Shown: one piece after another, positions 56,115-63,038 of the stretch
Layout: every line of letters begins with the position of its first letter
Numbering within the stretch: position 1 is the first letter of the stretch
DNA from: Asticcacaulis biprosthecium C19
Lineage (GTDB): Bacteria > Pseudomonadota > Alphaproteobacteria > Caulobacterales > Caulobacteraceae
Direction: 5' to 3'
DNA length: 64,000 nt
NCBI RefSeq assembly: GCF_000204015.1
Contig: NZ_GL883077.1
Span: 1,496,789-1,560,788 of the forward strand
Program-made: the position numbers and the translations under genes
The notes under the pieces: generated by a model
What the model saw: only the letters and a program-made list of their open reading frames with translations
Database searches by the model: none
What the model was told of the DNA's origin: nothing

Positions 56115-57052
56115 GCGGCTGTGCCTTGCTGGTCGCGCTTGAGGCGGGACATCTCGGCCAGGACCTGGGTCACCTGTTTGGCGGTGACCTGGTCGTTACG
56201 GCCCAGGGCGGCGTTCAGTTCGGCGGCGATTTCGTCCGGGTTAAGAAGCTGGCCGGACATCCTGAGGGCTTCGGCGCCGATTAGCTTGGCGAGGCGGGAA
56301 GCCGTGGCTGGTGGCGTTATGCCGGAGGATTCGGGCGACAGGCTGGCTTTAGGTTCCTGCGGTTTGGGCAGGTTGGCGGCTTTGAGGGCTGACGCATTCG
56401 TCCGGTTCAGTTTCAAGACCGTGATGCGGTTGCGAAGGGTCGCCCGGTCGATGTCCGAACCCGTGGCGACAACCCGGCTGTGGATGACTTCGAAGTTAAC
56501 GTCGGCGGGATAGTCGCGGTGCAGTATCTTGTCGATGTCGGTCCAGTCGCGTCCGACTCGGCCAGGCTTACGTGGCGTGGCGTCGATGGTCACCGGAACC
56601 GGGGCGGGGGTTTCCAGCGCCATGGCCTGCTTTTCAGCTTGCCAGACCAGGCGGTCGTTGGTTTCCTTGGCGGCGTTTTCCAGTTCGGCGACGCGGGCCT
56701 GGGCGGCGGCGAGTTCGTCATGCAACCAGGTAGACTGTTCAGCATGGTCGGCTTCGAGCTTTACCAGCCGCGCGACTTCGTCGATTGCTTCCTTGGTGCC
56801 GGTGACGACGCCGCAGGCGCCCAAGGCGTGCATGTAGGTGCGGTCTTGGGCGCCCGCGCCAAAGAAGATCGGCTTCGACGGCGGCGCGAAGGTGTCAGGT
56901 CCGAGAACGGATTCGCACAGCGCCTTAAGTACGGGCGTCATATCGAATATCTGGAAGCCATGACCCGCCGGAACGCCCATAATGCGCGCGGCGTCTTCGA
57001 AGCTTTCAGCGACACAAAGCCGGCTGCAGAACTGATAGATTTTCCGGCTCAT
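56111..57052 (-). CDS. Phage hypothetical protein with coiled coil
   Basis: 313 residues. A central coiled coil (AEQSTWLHDELAAAQARVAE, LENAAKETNDRLVWQAEKQA) separates an N-terminal globular region (SFEDAARIMGVPAGHGFQIF) from a basic C-terminal part with RATLRNRITVLKLNR and a helical end. This may be a DNA-binding replication or regulatory protein, but no family is recognised. ATGA overlaps on both sides show tight coupling. Confidence 0.6.
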   Translation of the reverse strand: MSRKIYQFCSRLCVAESFEDAARIMGVPAGHGFQIFDMTPVLKALCESVLGPDTFAPPSKPIFFGAGAQDRTYMHALGACGVVTGTKEAIDEVARLVKLEADHAEQSTWLHDELAAAQARVAELENAAKETNDRLVWQAEKQAMALETPAPVPVTIDATPRKPGRVGRDWTDIDKILHRDYPADVNFEVIHSRVVATGSDIDRATLRNRITVLKLNRTNASALKAANLPKPQEPKASLSPESSGITPPATASRLAKLIGAEALRMSGQLLNPDEIAAELNAALGRNDQVTAKQVTQVLAEMSRLKRDQQGTAA

Positions 57053-57231
57053 GACATGCCCTTGAAACGCGGGTTGAATTCATGGCCGGCGGGGACAATG
57101 CGCTGGTCGCGGCAGGCGTCGAAGACCAGGCGCGGCGGCACCTTGCAGCGGACGGCGGCGACACCGGCGAATACACCGGAGCGCACCAGGTCGACAGCGG
57201 CCTGGACAGGGGAGACGATGACGGCGTTCAT
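57049..57231 (-). CDS. Small phage protein
   Basis: 60 residues starting MNAVIVSPVQAAVDLVRSGV and ending HEFNPRFKGMS; the central part (VAAVRCKVPPRLVFDACRDQ) may form a small helix-turn-helix. The ATG at 57231 overlaps the Cro-like gene's stop by ATGA. Family unknown. Confidence 0.6.
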   Translation of the reverse strand: MNAVIVSPVQAAVDLVRSGVFAGVAAVRCKVPPRLVFDACRDQRIVPAGHEFNPRFKGMS

Positions 57232-57461
57232 TGGTGCACCTCGCTGGCGACGGGAAGGGAAGGAATTTCGTGCGCGGTCAGGGCCTTCAGGATCCTTTGG
57301 CCGATTTCGCTGCTGGCGTCGGGCTCGACCTCGCCACTGGCGATCTTGCGGACCCATTCGCGGGAACAGCCGAATAGGACACCGGCGTCACGGAAGGTGA
57401 GGTGGTTTTCGTGCAACCATTTCTCAAAAGCAGAGCGGGGGCGGTGGCGATTCGTCATCAT
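57228..57461 (-). CDS. Cro-like HTH protein
   Basis: About 77 residues with a Cro/XRE-type helix-turn-helix (FEKWLHENHLTFRDAGVLFG, CSREWVRKIASGEVEPD). It heads the minus-strand phage operon and faces the CI-like gene, so it is the probable switch partner. Starts at ATG 57461 or 57458; the frame is open to a TTG at 57497 that overlaps the operator. Confidence 0.75.
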   Translation of the reverse strand: MMTNRHRPRSAFEKWLHENHLTFRDAGVLFGCSREWVRKIASGEVEPDASSEIGQRILKALTAHEIPSLPVASEVHQ

Positions 57462-57481
57462 TCTGTTGCGCTTCACGTGAT

Positions 57482-57498
57482 TTGTTGCTTTTGTCAAC
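57482..57498 (-). promoter_or_regulatory. Phage operator, copy 1
   Basis: On the minus strand GTTGACAAAAGCAACAA, with GTTG...CAAC arms and a TTGACA -35-like box inside. Copy 2 at 58124 differs at one base. Confidence 0.65.
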
Positions 57499-57506
57499 CA
57501 AGATGC

Positions 57507-57521
57507 TTAACACCGGGTTAA
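57507..57521. promoter_or_regulatory. Dyad in the cro/CI gap
   Basis: TTAACACCGGGTTAA is a perfect 5-5-5 inverted repeat between the two divergent regulator genes, 45 bp before the CI-like start. It may be a second operator type. Confidence 0.45.
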
Positions 57522-57565
57522 CAAGGAACTGGCAGCAGGTTTCCAGCGCAAACTATTTTGCGCCC

Positions 57566-58108
57566 ATGATGAAACGCGCCACCCAAGACCCGCACCTTGC
57601 CCAGGCCATGAAAATCCTTCGGATGAAGGCCGGGAAATCGTTGAAGGAAATAGAGCCGTCGGTGGGCGTGACGCGCCAGGCGGTCAGTCGATGGGAGAAT
57701 GAGTCGGCTTCCTTTCCCGAAGACAAGGTGCCTCTCTATCTGCGCGCCATTGGCAAAACACAGGCCGACCTGGACAAGGAGATCCTTGGCCTGTCAGAGG
57801 ATGGCCCATCCTATACCGGTCCTGGCGCGTACTCGGATTTCGCGGCGCTGCTTAAGCAGCAAGTCATTGATGAAAGCATGTCGCCCTGGGTCGAGCCCGG
57901 CGAATGGGTCTGGTATCAGCAAGGCTTGCACCCGCGACGGTCGGAAGGCTGTGTCGTCGAGCTGGTCGACGGGACGCTGCTGGTTCGGCTGTACCTGCGG
58001 GAAAAGGACGGTTACGTCTTCTTGCAGCGGATCAATCCGGAATCGGTCGAGCAATATCTTCACTCAGACGTGAAGGCGATCCACAAGGTCAAGGTGCGCG
58101 GAAACTAA
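57566..58108 (+). CDS. CI-like repressor (HTH plus S24/LexA-like domain)
   Basis: About 180 residues. The N-terminal HTH is LAQAMKILRMKAGKSLKEIE then GVTRQAVSRWE. The C-terminal half resembles S24 peptidases (VIDESMSPWVEPGEWVWYQQ, then INPES), keeping the Ser of SMSP. The position of the catalytic Lys seems to be Arg (LLVRLYLR), and no Ala-Gly cleavage site is clear, so RecA-driven self-cleavage may not occur. I start at ATG 57566; no good ribosome site is seen, and an in-frame ATG lies at 57503. Confidence 0.8.
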   Translation: MMKRATQDPHLAQAMKILRMKAGKSLKEIEPSVGVTRQAVSRWENESASFPEDKVPLYLRAIGKTQADLDKEILGLSEDGPSYTGPGAYSDFAALLKQQVIDESMSPWVEPGEWVWYQQGLHPRRSEGCVVELVDGTLLVRLYLREKDGYVFLQRINPESVEQYLHSDVKAIHKVKVRGN

Positions 58109-58123
58109 ATCTGTTTCCTGTCG

Positions 58124-58140
58124 GTTGACAAATGCAACAA
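58124..58140 (+). promoter_or_regulatory. Phage operator, copy 2
   Basis: GTTGACAAATGCAACAA, 16 of 17 bases identical to the copy at 57482-57498 and placed the same way, upstream of an HTH gene on the strand it reads. Confidence 0.65.
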
Positions 58141-58192
58141 TGAATGAGACATCATGCAACCTATGGCGATGCCCGCCATGGGAGAAATTTGC

Positions 58193-58621
58193 ATGTCGAA
58201 CGCGAGAGATAACGGCCCTGACCCCATTGACGTTCATGTGGGCCTGAATATCCGGCGCATCCGCCGCGACCTGAATATGTCGCAGCAGGTCCTGGCCGAC
58301 CGGATCGGACTGACGTTTCAACAGGTCCAAAAGTATGAGCGCGGTGCCAATCGTGTCAGCGCGTCGAAGCTGGTCGCCATCGCAAAAGCGCTGGGCGTGT
58401 CGCCGGCTTCGTTGCTGCCGGACAGCCAGGCCGCCGCGGCGGAGCCCTGGCAGACGGATGCCCAGGCGCTCTATCTGCGTTGTCCGAAAGTGTTTGAGGT
58501 CCTGCTCAAGCTGCCGAAGCGCTTCCTCGACTACATGATCCGGACGGCCGAATGCGTCACGGAGCAGCAGGCGGAAAAGCTTGATGAGGCCGAAGCGCCC
58601 AAGCTGCAACGGGTCGCGTGA
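58193..58621 (+). CDS. XRE-family HTH regulator
   Basis: 142 residues. The HTH domain (GLNIRRIRRDLNMSQQVLAD, FQQVQKYERGANRVSASKLV) is followed by an Ala-rich linker and a helical tail. It resembles small Caulobacterales/Rhizobiales XRE regulators. ATG at 58193 has GGGAGA seven bases upstream. It opens a forward operon and lies just after operator copy 2. TGATG overlap with the next gene. Confidence 0.85.
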   Translation: MSNARDNGPDPIDVHVGLNIRRIRRDLNMSQQVLADRIGLTFQQVQKYERGANRVSASKLVAIAKALGVSPASLLPDSQAAAAEPWQTDAQALYLRCPKVFEVLLKLPKRFLDYMIRTAECVTEQQAEKLDEAEAPKLQRVA

Positions 58622-58845
58622 TGACCAGTTCAGACCATCCCGCGAACATCAAGGTCGGATCGAATATCAGAAAGTTTCGGCGCGGCAAGGGTTGCACCCT
58701 TTCCGCTGTCGCGGCGGCAGTGGACATGAGCCTCGATGAACTGGAGGCGATCGAGGACGGTGAGGCTGCGGCCACCGTGCCGGAACTGGTCGCTATCGCC
58801 GGCGCGATCGATGTCGGCGTCTTCCAGCTTGTGGATGGTCTTTAA
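58621..58845 (+). CDS. Small XRE-like HTH protein
   Basis: 74 residues; KVGSNIRKFRRGKGCTLSAV, AAAVDMSLDELEAIEDGEAA is a compact helix-turn-helix that fills the whole protein. The ATG overlaps the previous stop (TGATG) and its own stop overlaps the next ATG. Probably a second switch or anti-repressor protein. Confidence 0.7.
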   Translation: MTSSDHPANIKVGSNIRKFRRGKGCTLSAVAAAVDMSLDELEAIEDGEAAATVPELVAIAGAIDVGVFQLVDGL

Positions 58846-59300
58846 TGGGCCAGGTCATCCATCTTCATCATGCGGGGATCTTCGGCCGGCGCGTGCCGGT
58901 CGAGGCCCCTTTTGTACGGCGGGAGGTCATCACCACACCTTCAGCCCAGCCGGCGGCGGTAACCCCAGAAGCCGCCGGCGTCTATCTCGCCAGCCTGCCG
59001 CGCGAATCCCTGACGCCGCGGCAGGCGCGCGAACTCGCCCTGATCACAGCCAGCTACCTCGCGAAGGACGAAGACGCCCGGGCGCTGCTGTTGCGCAAGG
59101 CCGATCAGGTCGCGCTTGGCATTCCTGCGCCGATGTCCTTGCCGCCGGTCGAGGCCATCGATCCGGTGTGTTCGGTCCAGGCTGTAGCGGACGGCGGCGG
59201 CATCGATGTCCGTCGCAAGCCGGTGACCCTGGTGCCGTGGATCCTGGGTCTGCTGGCCGTCGCGGCGCTCCTGTCCGTTCTTCCCCCTTTGTTTTCCTGA
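58845..59300 (+). CDS. Phage tail-anchored membrane protein
   Basis: 151 residues, soluble for the first 125 and ending in one hydrophobic segment (LVPWILGLLAVAALLSVLPP), so it is tail-anchored in the inner membrane. No enzyme motif is visible. TAATG overlap with the preceding gene shows coupled translation. Confidence 0.65.
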   Translation: MGQVIHLHHAGIFGRRVPVEAPFVRREVITTPSAQPAAVTPEAAGVYLASLPRESLTPRQARELALITASYLAKDEDARALLLRKADQVALGIPAPMSLPPVEAIDPVCSVQAVADGGGIDVRRKPVTLVPWILGLLAVAALLSVLPPLFS

Positions 59301-59308
59301 GGTTCATC

Positions 59309-59608
59309 ATGCAAGCCATCACGGCCGAGCAAGGCCATATCCGCGCACACCCGATCTTCGTTGTGAAGGAGAAGCGCCCGGCGGCCTTCATTGCCCTGCG
59401 CTGCATCAAGACGATGCCAGAGCATGGGCTGGTGTTCGGTGATATCTATGGCGGAGCGCCATCGACTCGCGGGGGCGGGCAACACCGTCACGCCGGCAAT
59501 GCCACCTTCCTGGTCCGGGTGGGGCAGGGCAAGCCCCAGGACATCAGCGCCAACCTGTTCGAGCCGGTCAATCCGGAGCGGCGTTACCTGTGGCCGGGTT
59601 TGAACTGA
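59309..59608 (+). CDS. Phage hypothetical protein
   Basis: 99 residues starting MQAITAEQGHIRAHPIFVVK and ending RRYLWPGLN, with a Gly-rich turn (YGGAPSTRGGGQHRHAG). TGAGG of the preceding stop provides its ribosome site. No family recognised; placed in the forward operon. Confidence 0.65.
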   Translation: MQAITAEQGHIRAHPIFVVKEKRPAAFIALRCIKTMPEHGLVFGDIYGGAPSTRGGGQHRHAGNATFLVRVGQGKPQDISANLFEPVNPERRYLWPGLN

Positions 59609-59615
59609 GGCCTGA

Positions 59616-59673
59616 CTTGACTCAAGGTTGTGTCCCGTGACACCCCTTCCAAAACGGAAGGGGTGTTTTTTTT
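59616..59673 (+). promoter_or_regulatory. Hairpin/ribosome-site cassette, copy 1
   Basis: CTTGACTCAAGGTTG, then TGACACCCCTTCC-AAAAC-GGAAGGGGTGT and eight T directly before the ATG at 59674. The 3' arm (GGAAGGGG) is also the only Shine-Dalgarno of that gene, so the same hairpin can end transcription or hide the ribosome site. Confidence 0.7.
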
Positions 59674-60048
59674 ATGGTCGACGAAGACGATTCCCGCGTC
59701 AGAAAGATTTTGGCCTGGGCGTACCGGCGGATACGGCCGACGACATTTGTCGACTTCGCGGCGCTGGCCAGTTCCAATTTCGAGGCTGGGCAAGCGTCGA
59801 TGCGGCAGCCACCGGTACCGCCTGCGCCCTCACGAGCGCGGCAGAAAAAAGGACAGGATCCCCGGTTTTTTGACGGGCAATGGGGCGAGGCCGCGACGTT
59901 CCGATATACCGATGCCCAGGGCAACCAAACCGTCCGGGCTATCCGGAACTGGACCAGCGCAGACGGAAAGATCAAAGGGTTCTGCCTGAAGGCCCGGCAG
60001 TCGCGTTCTTTCCGGCAAGATCGCATAGAGGACTGGCAGGAGGGCTGA
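59674..60048 (+). CDS. Small protein with a WYL-like domain
   Basis: 124 residues. The C-terminal half (ATFRYTDAQGNQTVRAIRNW, then KIKGFCLKARQSRSFRQDRI) matches the second half of a WYL domain, including the RSFRxDRI end. WYL domains sense nucleic-acid ligands in regulators of defence systems. Here there is no HTH; the N-terminal part is short and Pro/Arg-rich. Translation appears to start from the hairpin cassette just upstream. Confidence 0.6.
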   Translation: MVDEDDSRVRKILAWAYRRIRPTTFVDFAALASSNFEAGQASMRQPPVPPAPSRARQKKGQDPRFFDGQWGEAATFRYTDAQGNQTVRAIRNWTSADGKIKGFCLKARQSRSFRQDRIEDWQEG

Positions 60049-60112
60049 CGGTCTGGTTTTGCCAGTTTCTGTCAGCATGTTCGCGCATAACGTTAATATC
60101 GATTAACGCGGC

Positions 60113-60158
60113 TTGACTCGTTCATAAAAAAGAACATTATGAGAACATTCGCAGAACA
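60113..60158 (+). promoter_or_regulatory. Promoter with three phased AGAACA repeats
   Basis: TTGACT (60113-60118) and CATTAT (60135-60140) are 16 bp apart, a fair sigma-70 pair. AGAACA occurs at 60131, 60142 and 60153, spaced exactly 11 bp, overlapping the -10 and the start region. A DNA-binding protein reading one helix face is likely. Confidence 0.55.
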
Positions 60159-60173
60159 CGAGAGGAGAAACTC

Positions 60174-60449
60174 ATGCACGTCCAGCCCAAACCCGAAGCC
60201 ATGGAAGGCACGGAAAGCCTTGCCAGCAAGGTTATTCCGCCGCGCTTCGTGACGATCCGCCAGCTTCCTGGGCACGTCATGGTCACGTCGCGGTGCACGG
60301 ATTGCGGAACGGAAAGCCAGTACAGCGTGACGCAGCTTTTGCGGGAGAAGGTCGGCGCGATGTCGGTCGATGATCTGGCAGCGAAATGGCGTTGCCGGCG
60401 CGAGTCGTGCCACGGGCCGCTGGAGATGGATGTGGACGAGGCGGATTGA
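60174..60449 (+). CDS. Small zinc-finger phage protein
   Basis: 91 residues with CTDCGTESQYSVTQL and CRRESCHGPLEM, a four-cysteine zinc-finger pattern. AGAGGAGAAACTC is a strong ribosome site, and a promoter lies just upstream. Could be a regulator like other Cys4 phage proteins; function unknown. Confidence 0.7.
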   Translation: MHVQPKPEAMEGTESLASKVIPPRFVTIRQLPGHVMVTSRCTDCGTESQYSVTQLLREKVGAMSVDDLAAKWRCRRESCHGPLEMDVDEAD

Positions 60450-60494
60450 TCGGCGCCCTGGTGATTCGAGTTTGTGATTTAGATGGGGGTGCCG

Positions 60495-60698
60495 ATGAAA
60501 GATATGACGTCGATCGATATTCAGGACGCGGCCAGCGATGTGCAGCGGATTAGCCTGGCCATTTCGCAGGCGGTCGGGTGCGTGGTTGATGGGCGGCCAG
60601 TGGCGTTCAATGAGCTGATGGTCCTGGTCGGCGCCGCGGCGGAACTGGCCAGCGATCGGGCGGAGTTGATCCGGGCGAGCGCCGAACGGGCGGCTTGA
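60495..60698 (+). CDS. Small helical phage protein
   Basis: 67 residues, almost all helix (DIQDAASDVQRISLAISQAV, then LMVLVGAAAELASDRAELIR). The ATG at 60495 has GGGGG upstream; an ATG at 60483 is in frame. Its stop lies inside the second hairpin cassette. Confidence 0.6.
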   Translation: MKDMTSIDIQDAASDVQRISLAISQAVGCVVDGRPVAFNELMVLVGAAAELASDRAELIRASAERAA

Positions 60699-60751
60699 CT
60701 CAGGGTTGAGACTTATGACACCCCTTCGTTTCCGGACGAAGGGGCTTTCTT
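60694..60751 (+). promoter_or_regulatory. Hairpin/ribosome-site cassette, copy 2
   Basis: CTTGACTCAGGGTTG, then TGACACCCCTTCG-TTTCCGGA-CGAAGGGGC and TTTCTT before the ATG at 60752. Same build as copy 1: CCCCTTC pairs with GAAGGGG, which is also the ribosome site of the lipoprotein gene. Confidence 0.7.
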
Positions 60752-61282
60752 ATGCGCGGACTGTGGGTTTTGGCGGTTGTTGTGGCTCTGGCCGGGTGCG
60801 GGGAGAAGCCGGACGGGCCGAGTTCGCCGGGGCCTACCGCGGATGACGCTGTGGCGTCTTCGGCGCTGGCCAAGCTGGCGCACGATAGCTCCGAAAAGCT
60901 CCCGCCGTATGACAAGCTGCCGCCTGTGCCGGTTGATGGGTTCTGCGCGGATAGTACACGCGCCTGCGACCCTGTGCGGCTGGAGATGCTGCAACAATGG
61001 CCCAAAGCCTGGGCCGGCGACTATCAGTCACAACGCAACGTAGCTTATATGCAAAGCGAGAGAATGGCGGGCGTGCCTTACAACCCGGTGCAGGGTTGTG
61101 CGTGGCGCATGGTCATCCTGGCGAGTGGCCACACTCAGTCAGACAGCACGGACATTGCGAACTACAATTTCGAATGCCGAGCGTTGACGCCCGTGGAACT
61201 TGTGACGGCAAAGGCGTCGGCGGGTCAAATTTTCAAAACCATCGCAGGCAACACGTTGCCCGACTTGCCGCCGCCGTCCTAG
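60752..61282 (+). CDS. Prophage lipoprotein
   Basis: 176 residues. The lipobox LAGC puts the lipidated Cys at residue 16 after a short signal (MRGLWVLAVVVALAG). Four more cysteines (FCADSTRACD, GCAWRM, FECR) may form disulphides in the periplasm. Similar phage lipoproteins act in lysis or superinfection exclusion, but none is recognised here. It ends tail-to-tail with the nuclease gene (4-bp overlap). Confidence 0.8.
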   Translation: MRGLWVLAVVVALAGCGEKPDGPSSPGPTADDAVASSALAKLAHDSSEKLPPYDKLPPVPVDGFCADSTRACDPVRLEMLQQWPKAWAGDYQSQRNVAYMQSERMAGVPYNPVQGCAWRMVILASGHTQSDSTDIANYNFECRALTPVELVTAKASAGQIFKTIAGNTLPDLPPPS

Positions 61283-61632
61283 CCGCACTGCCGGGCGACG
61301 GTCTGTTTGTTATCCCATTTTTTGACGTAGACCGCCTGGCCGGCTTTGAGCTGGGCGCAGGATAGGCTGGTGCCGCCGGCGCTGACGTCGGCAATGGTGC
61401 GGCCATAACGGTCTTTGCCCAGGCGGGTGATGGTCAGGGTTTTGCCGCCCATGGCGGCCGTCAGGGCGTCGCGGCTGGCGTAAGGATCGCCCTTGACGCA
61501 GATGCGGCCGGATGCGCAGTGGCCGGGCATTTCCGGGGCGTCGATTCCGACTAGGCGGACGCGTTCCTGGCCACAGCGCAAGGTGTCGCCATCGGTTGCA
61601 ATGCAGGTCAGGGCGGCGAGTAAGAGAAGCAT
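61279..61632 (-). CDS. Small secreted thermonuclease-like protein (SNase fold)
   Basis: 117 residues. A short hydrophobic start (MLLLLAALTCIA) leads into the staphylococcal-nuclease fold: DGDTLRC, RVRLVGIDAPE and GKDRYGRTIADV, with the catalytic Arg and Glu/Asp residues in place. It should cut DNA or RNA outside the cytoplasm. Convergent with the lipoprotein gene. Confidence 0.85.
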   Translation of the reverse strand: MLLLLAALTCIATDGDTLRCGQERVRLVGIDAPEMPGHCASGRICVKGDPYASRDALTAAMGGKTLTITRLGKDRYGRTIADVSAGGTSLSCAQLKAGQAVYVKKWDNKQTVARQCG

Positions 61633-61674
61633 GGCCGGGAGGGTAGGGTGATTTGAGCGTCATAGGATAGCCCC

Positions 61675-61735
61675 TCACCCGATCGCGTTCACTTCGTTCC
61701 GCTCTCGTCCTCTCCCCTCAGGAGGGGAGAGGGAA
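61675..61735. repeat. Partial palindromic repeat
   Basis: CCCTCACCCGATCGCGTTCACTTCGTTCCGCTC, in two parts, leads to CTCTCCCCTCAGGAGGGGAGAG. It shares the CTTCGTTCC and CCCC/GGGG hairpin style of the other intergenic repeats. Nothing else is seen in 61633-61810. Confidence 0.45.
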
Positions 61736-61810
61736 GAATAGTTGGAATTCCCTTTTCGGGCGAGTTGTTATCTGGTATTTGTTAATCTTGGTTAACAGTA
61801 GAGTTTAGAA

Positions 61811-62014
61811 ATGTATACGACGAACACAGCCACCAAAAACCTTGTCGCCACTTACGGACAGGTCAAAAACGATTGTGAATCGATTTTGGAGATGGCGCGC
61901 GAGTTAGACGAAATTGCAAAAACAGATACGAGCCGTATTGATACGATGGACTTCTTTCATAAGAAGCAGGCCATGATCATGAAGTTGCACAGCGCCATTC
62001 AACTCTTATCCTGA
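61811..62014 (+). CDS. Small AT-rich phage protein
   Basis: 67 residues starting MYTTNTATKNLVATYGQVKN, helical, no recognised domain. Its composition is poorer in GC than its neighbours. It runs into the 3' end of the opposite-strand gpD gene. There is no strong ribosome site, only AGTAGAG. Confidence 0.5.
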   Translation: MYTTNTATKNLVATYGQVKNDCESILEMARELDEIAKTDTSRIDTMDFFHKKQAMIMKLHSAIQLLS

Positions 62015-63028
62015 GCGCTTTCCATCCGCAGGCGCGTTGTCAAGCCGCCGTTGCCATCCATGGTATGGGTGGCCTCCTCGATCAGCCATTTTTTGCGCCA
62101 TCAGCTCGGCCTTGTCTCCGGTCAAGGTCAGCTTACGGCCGGGATACCAGTCCGGACGGCCCAGGGCCAGGGTGGTGTCGTAAGTCCATTTTCCGCGCGC
62201 GGTCCTGGCGTGTTCGGCCTCGGCCGCCTGGGTGGCGTCGGCTTCGTTGTGATAAATCCTGCGCAGGCGTTTCGGCGTGCCAGATCCGCTGTGTCCAATG
62301 GTCACCGAATGCTGCTGGGCGCCGGCCTTGTCATGCCAGACAGCTTTGACGCCCGCCGACTCGCTCTGTTCGGCACAGGACCAGGTCCGTTGCGGGGCTT
62401 CGCGGCGATCGAGGGTGACGCCGTCGAGCGGGACGCCGCCGGCCGTGGTGTCGGATCCGGACGGTGCGAAGACCAGGACGCCCGCCTTGACCGTGGCGGT
62501 GGCATCGAATCGGCGCCCCAGCTCACGCAGCATGGCGCTATCGCTCTTGGCCGCATGGCCCAGGGCTGGGATGACCTTACCCGTGAGGGATGGTGCCACG
62601 CTGGCCTTCAGGCCATTTGCCGAGGCAATGGCGGTGATGACGTGGCCGACAGTTTGGCCGACATAGCTGCGTTGCCGGCGGACCCGGAAGGCGTCGGTAA
62701 AGTCGGCAGACCTGGCGCGCAGGGTGATGGTATCGAAGGGTCCGCCGCCGCCGACTTCGTCGACCTTGAAGGCGCCCTTGTCGATTAGTCCTATTGGCAG
62801 TCCGCTGGAGAGGTTGTCACCCTGAAGCCAGCCCATAGAAACGCGCAGGACGGCGCCTTTACGTGGGATGGCGACCTTGCCGTCTTTGTCGTCCAGGACG
62901 ATGTCCAGCTGGTCGGCGGCCTCGCTGCGTTTTTCGGTGATGGTCAGGGCGATCAGGCGCGGGTTCATGACCGGCGTGAGATTGACGCCGTCCAGGAAGA
63001 CCGACCAGGCCGCCTTTGCTACGGTCAT
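62006..63028 (-). CDS. D: P2 gpD-like tail protein, frameshifted near the C-terminus
   Basis: About 340 residues of a phage late-control D / tail-spike-base protein: MTVAKAAWSVFLDGVNLTPV, SFTDAFRVRRQRSYVGQTVG-type blocks and YNEADAT-like HNEADATQAAEAEHARTARG. In the annotated frame the end reads QKMADRGGHPYHGWQRRL, which is not family-like. Dropping one A from the run of six at 62089-62094 gives WLIEEATHTMDGNGGLTTRL, the standard gpD ending, with a stop at 61999. ATG at 63028 begins the homologous region. Confidence 0.85.
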   Translation of the reverse strand: MTVAKAAWSVFLDGVNLTPVMNPRLIALTITEKRSEAADQLDIVLDDKDGKVAIPRKGAVLRVSMGWLQGDNLSSGLPIGLIDKGAFKVDEVGGGGPFDTITLRARSADFTDAFRVRRQRSYVGQTVGHVITAIASANGLKASVAPSLTGKVIPALGHAAKSDSAMLRELGRRFDATATVKAGVLVFAPSGSDTTAGGVPLDGVTLDRREAPQRTWSCAEQSESAGVKAVWHDKAGAQQHSVTIGHSGSGTPKRLRRIYHNEADATQAAEAEHARTARGKWTYDTTLALGRPDWYPGRKLTLTGDKAELMAQKMADRGGHPYHGWQRRLDNAPADGKRSG

Positions 63029-63038
63029 TGGGCCACTG

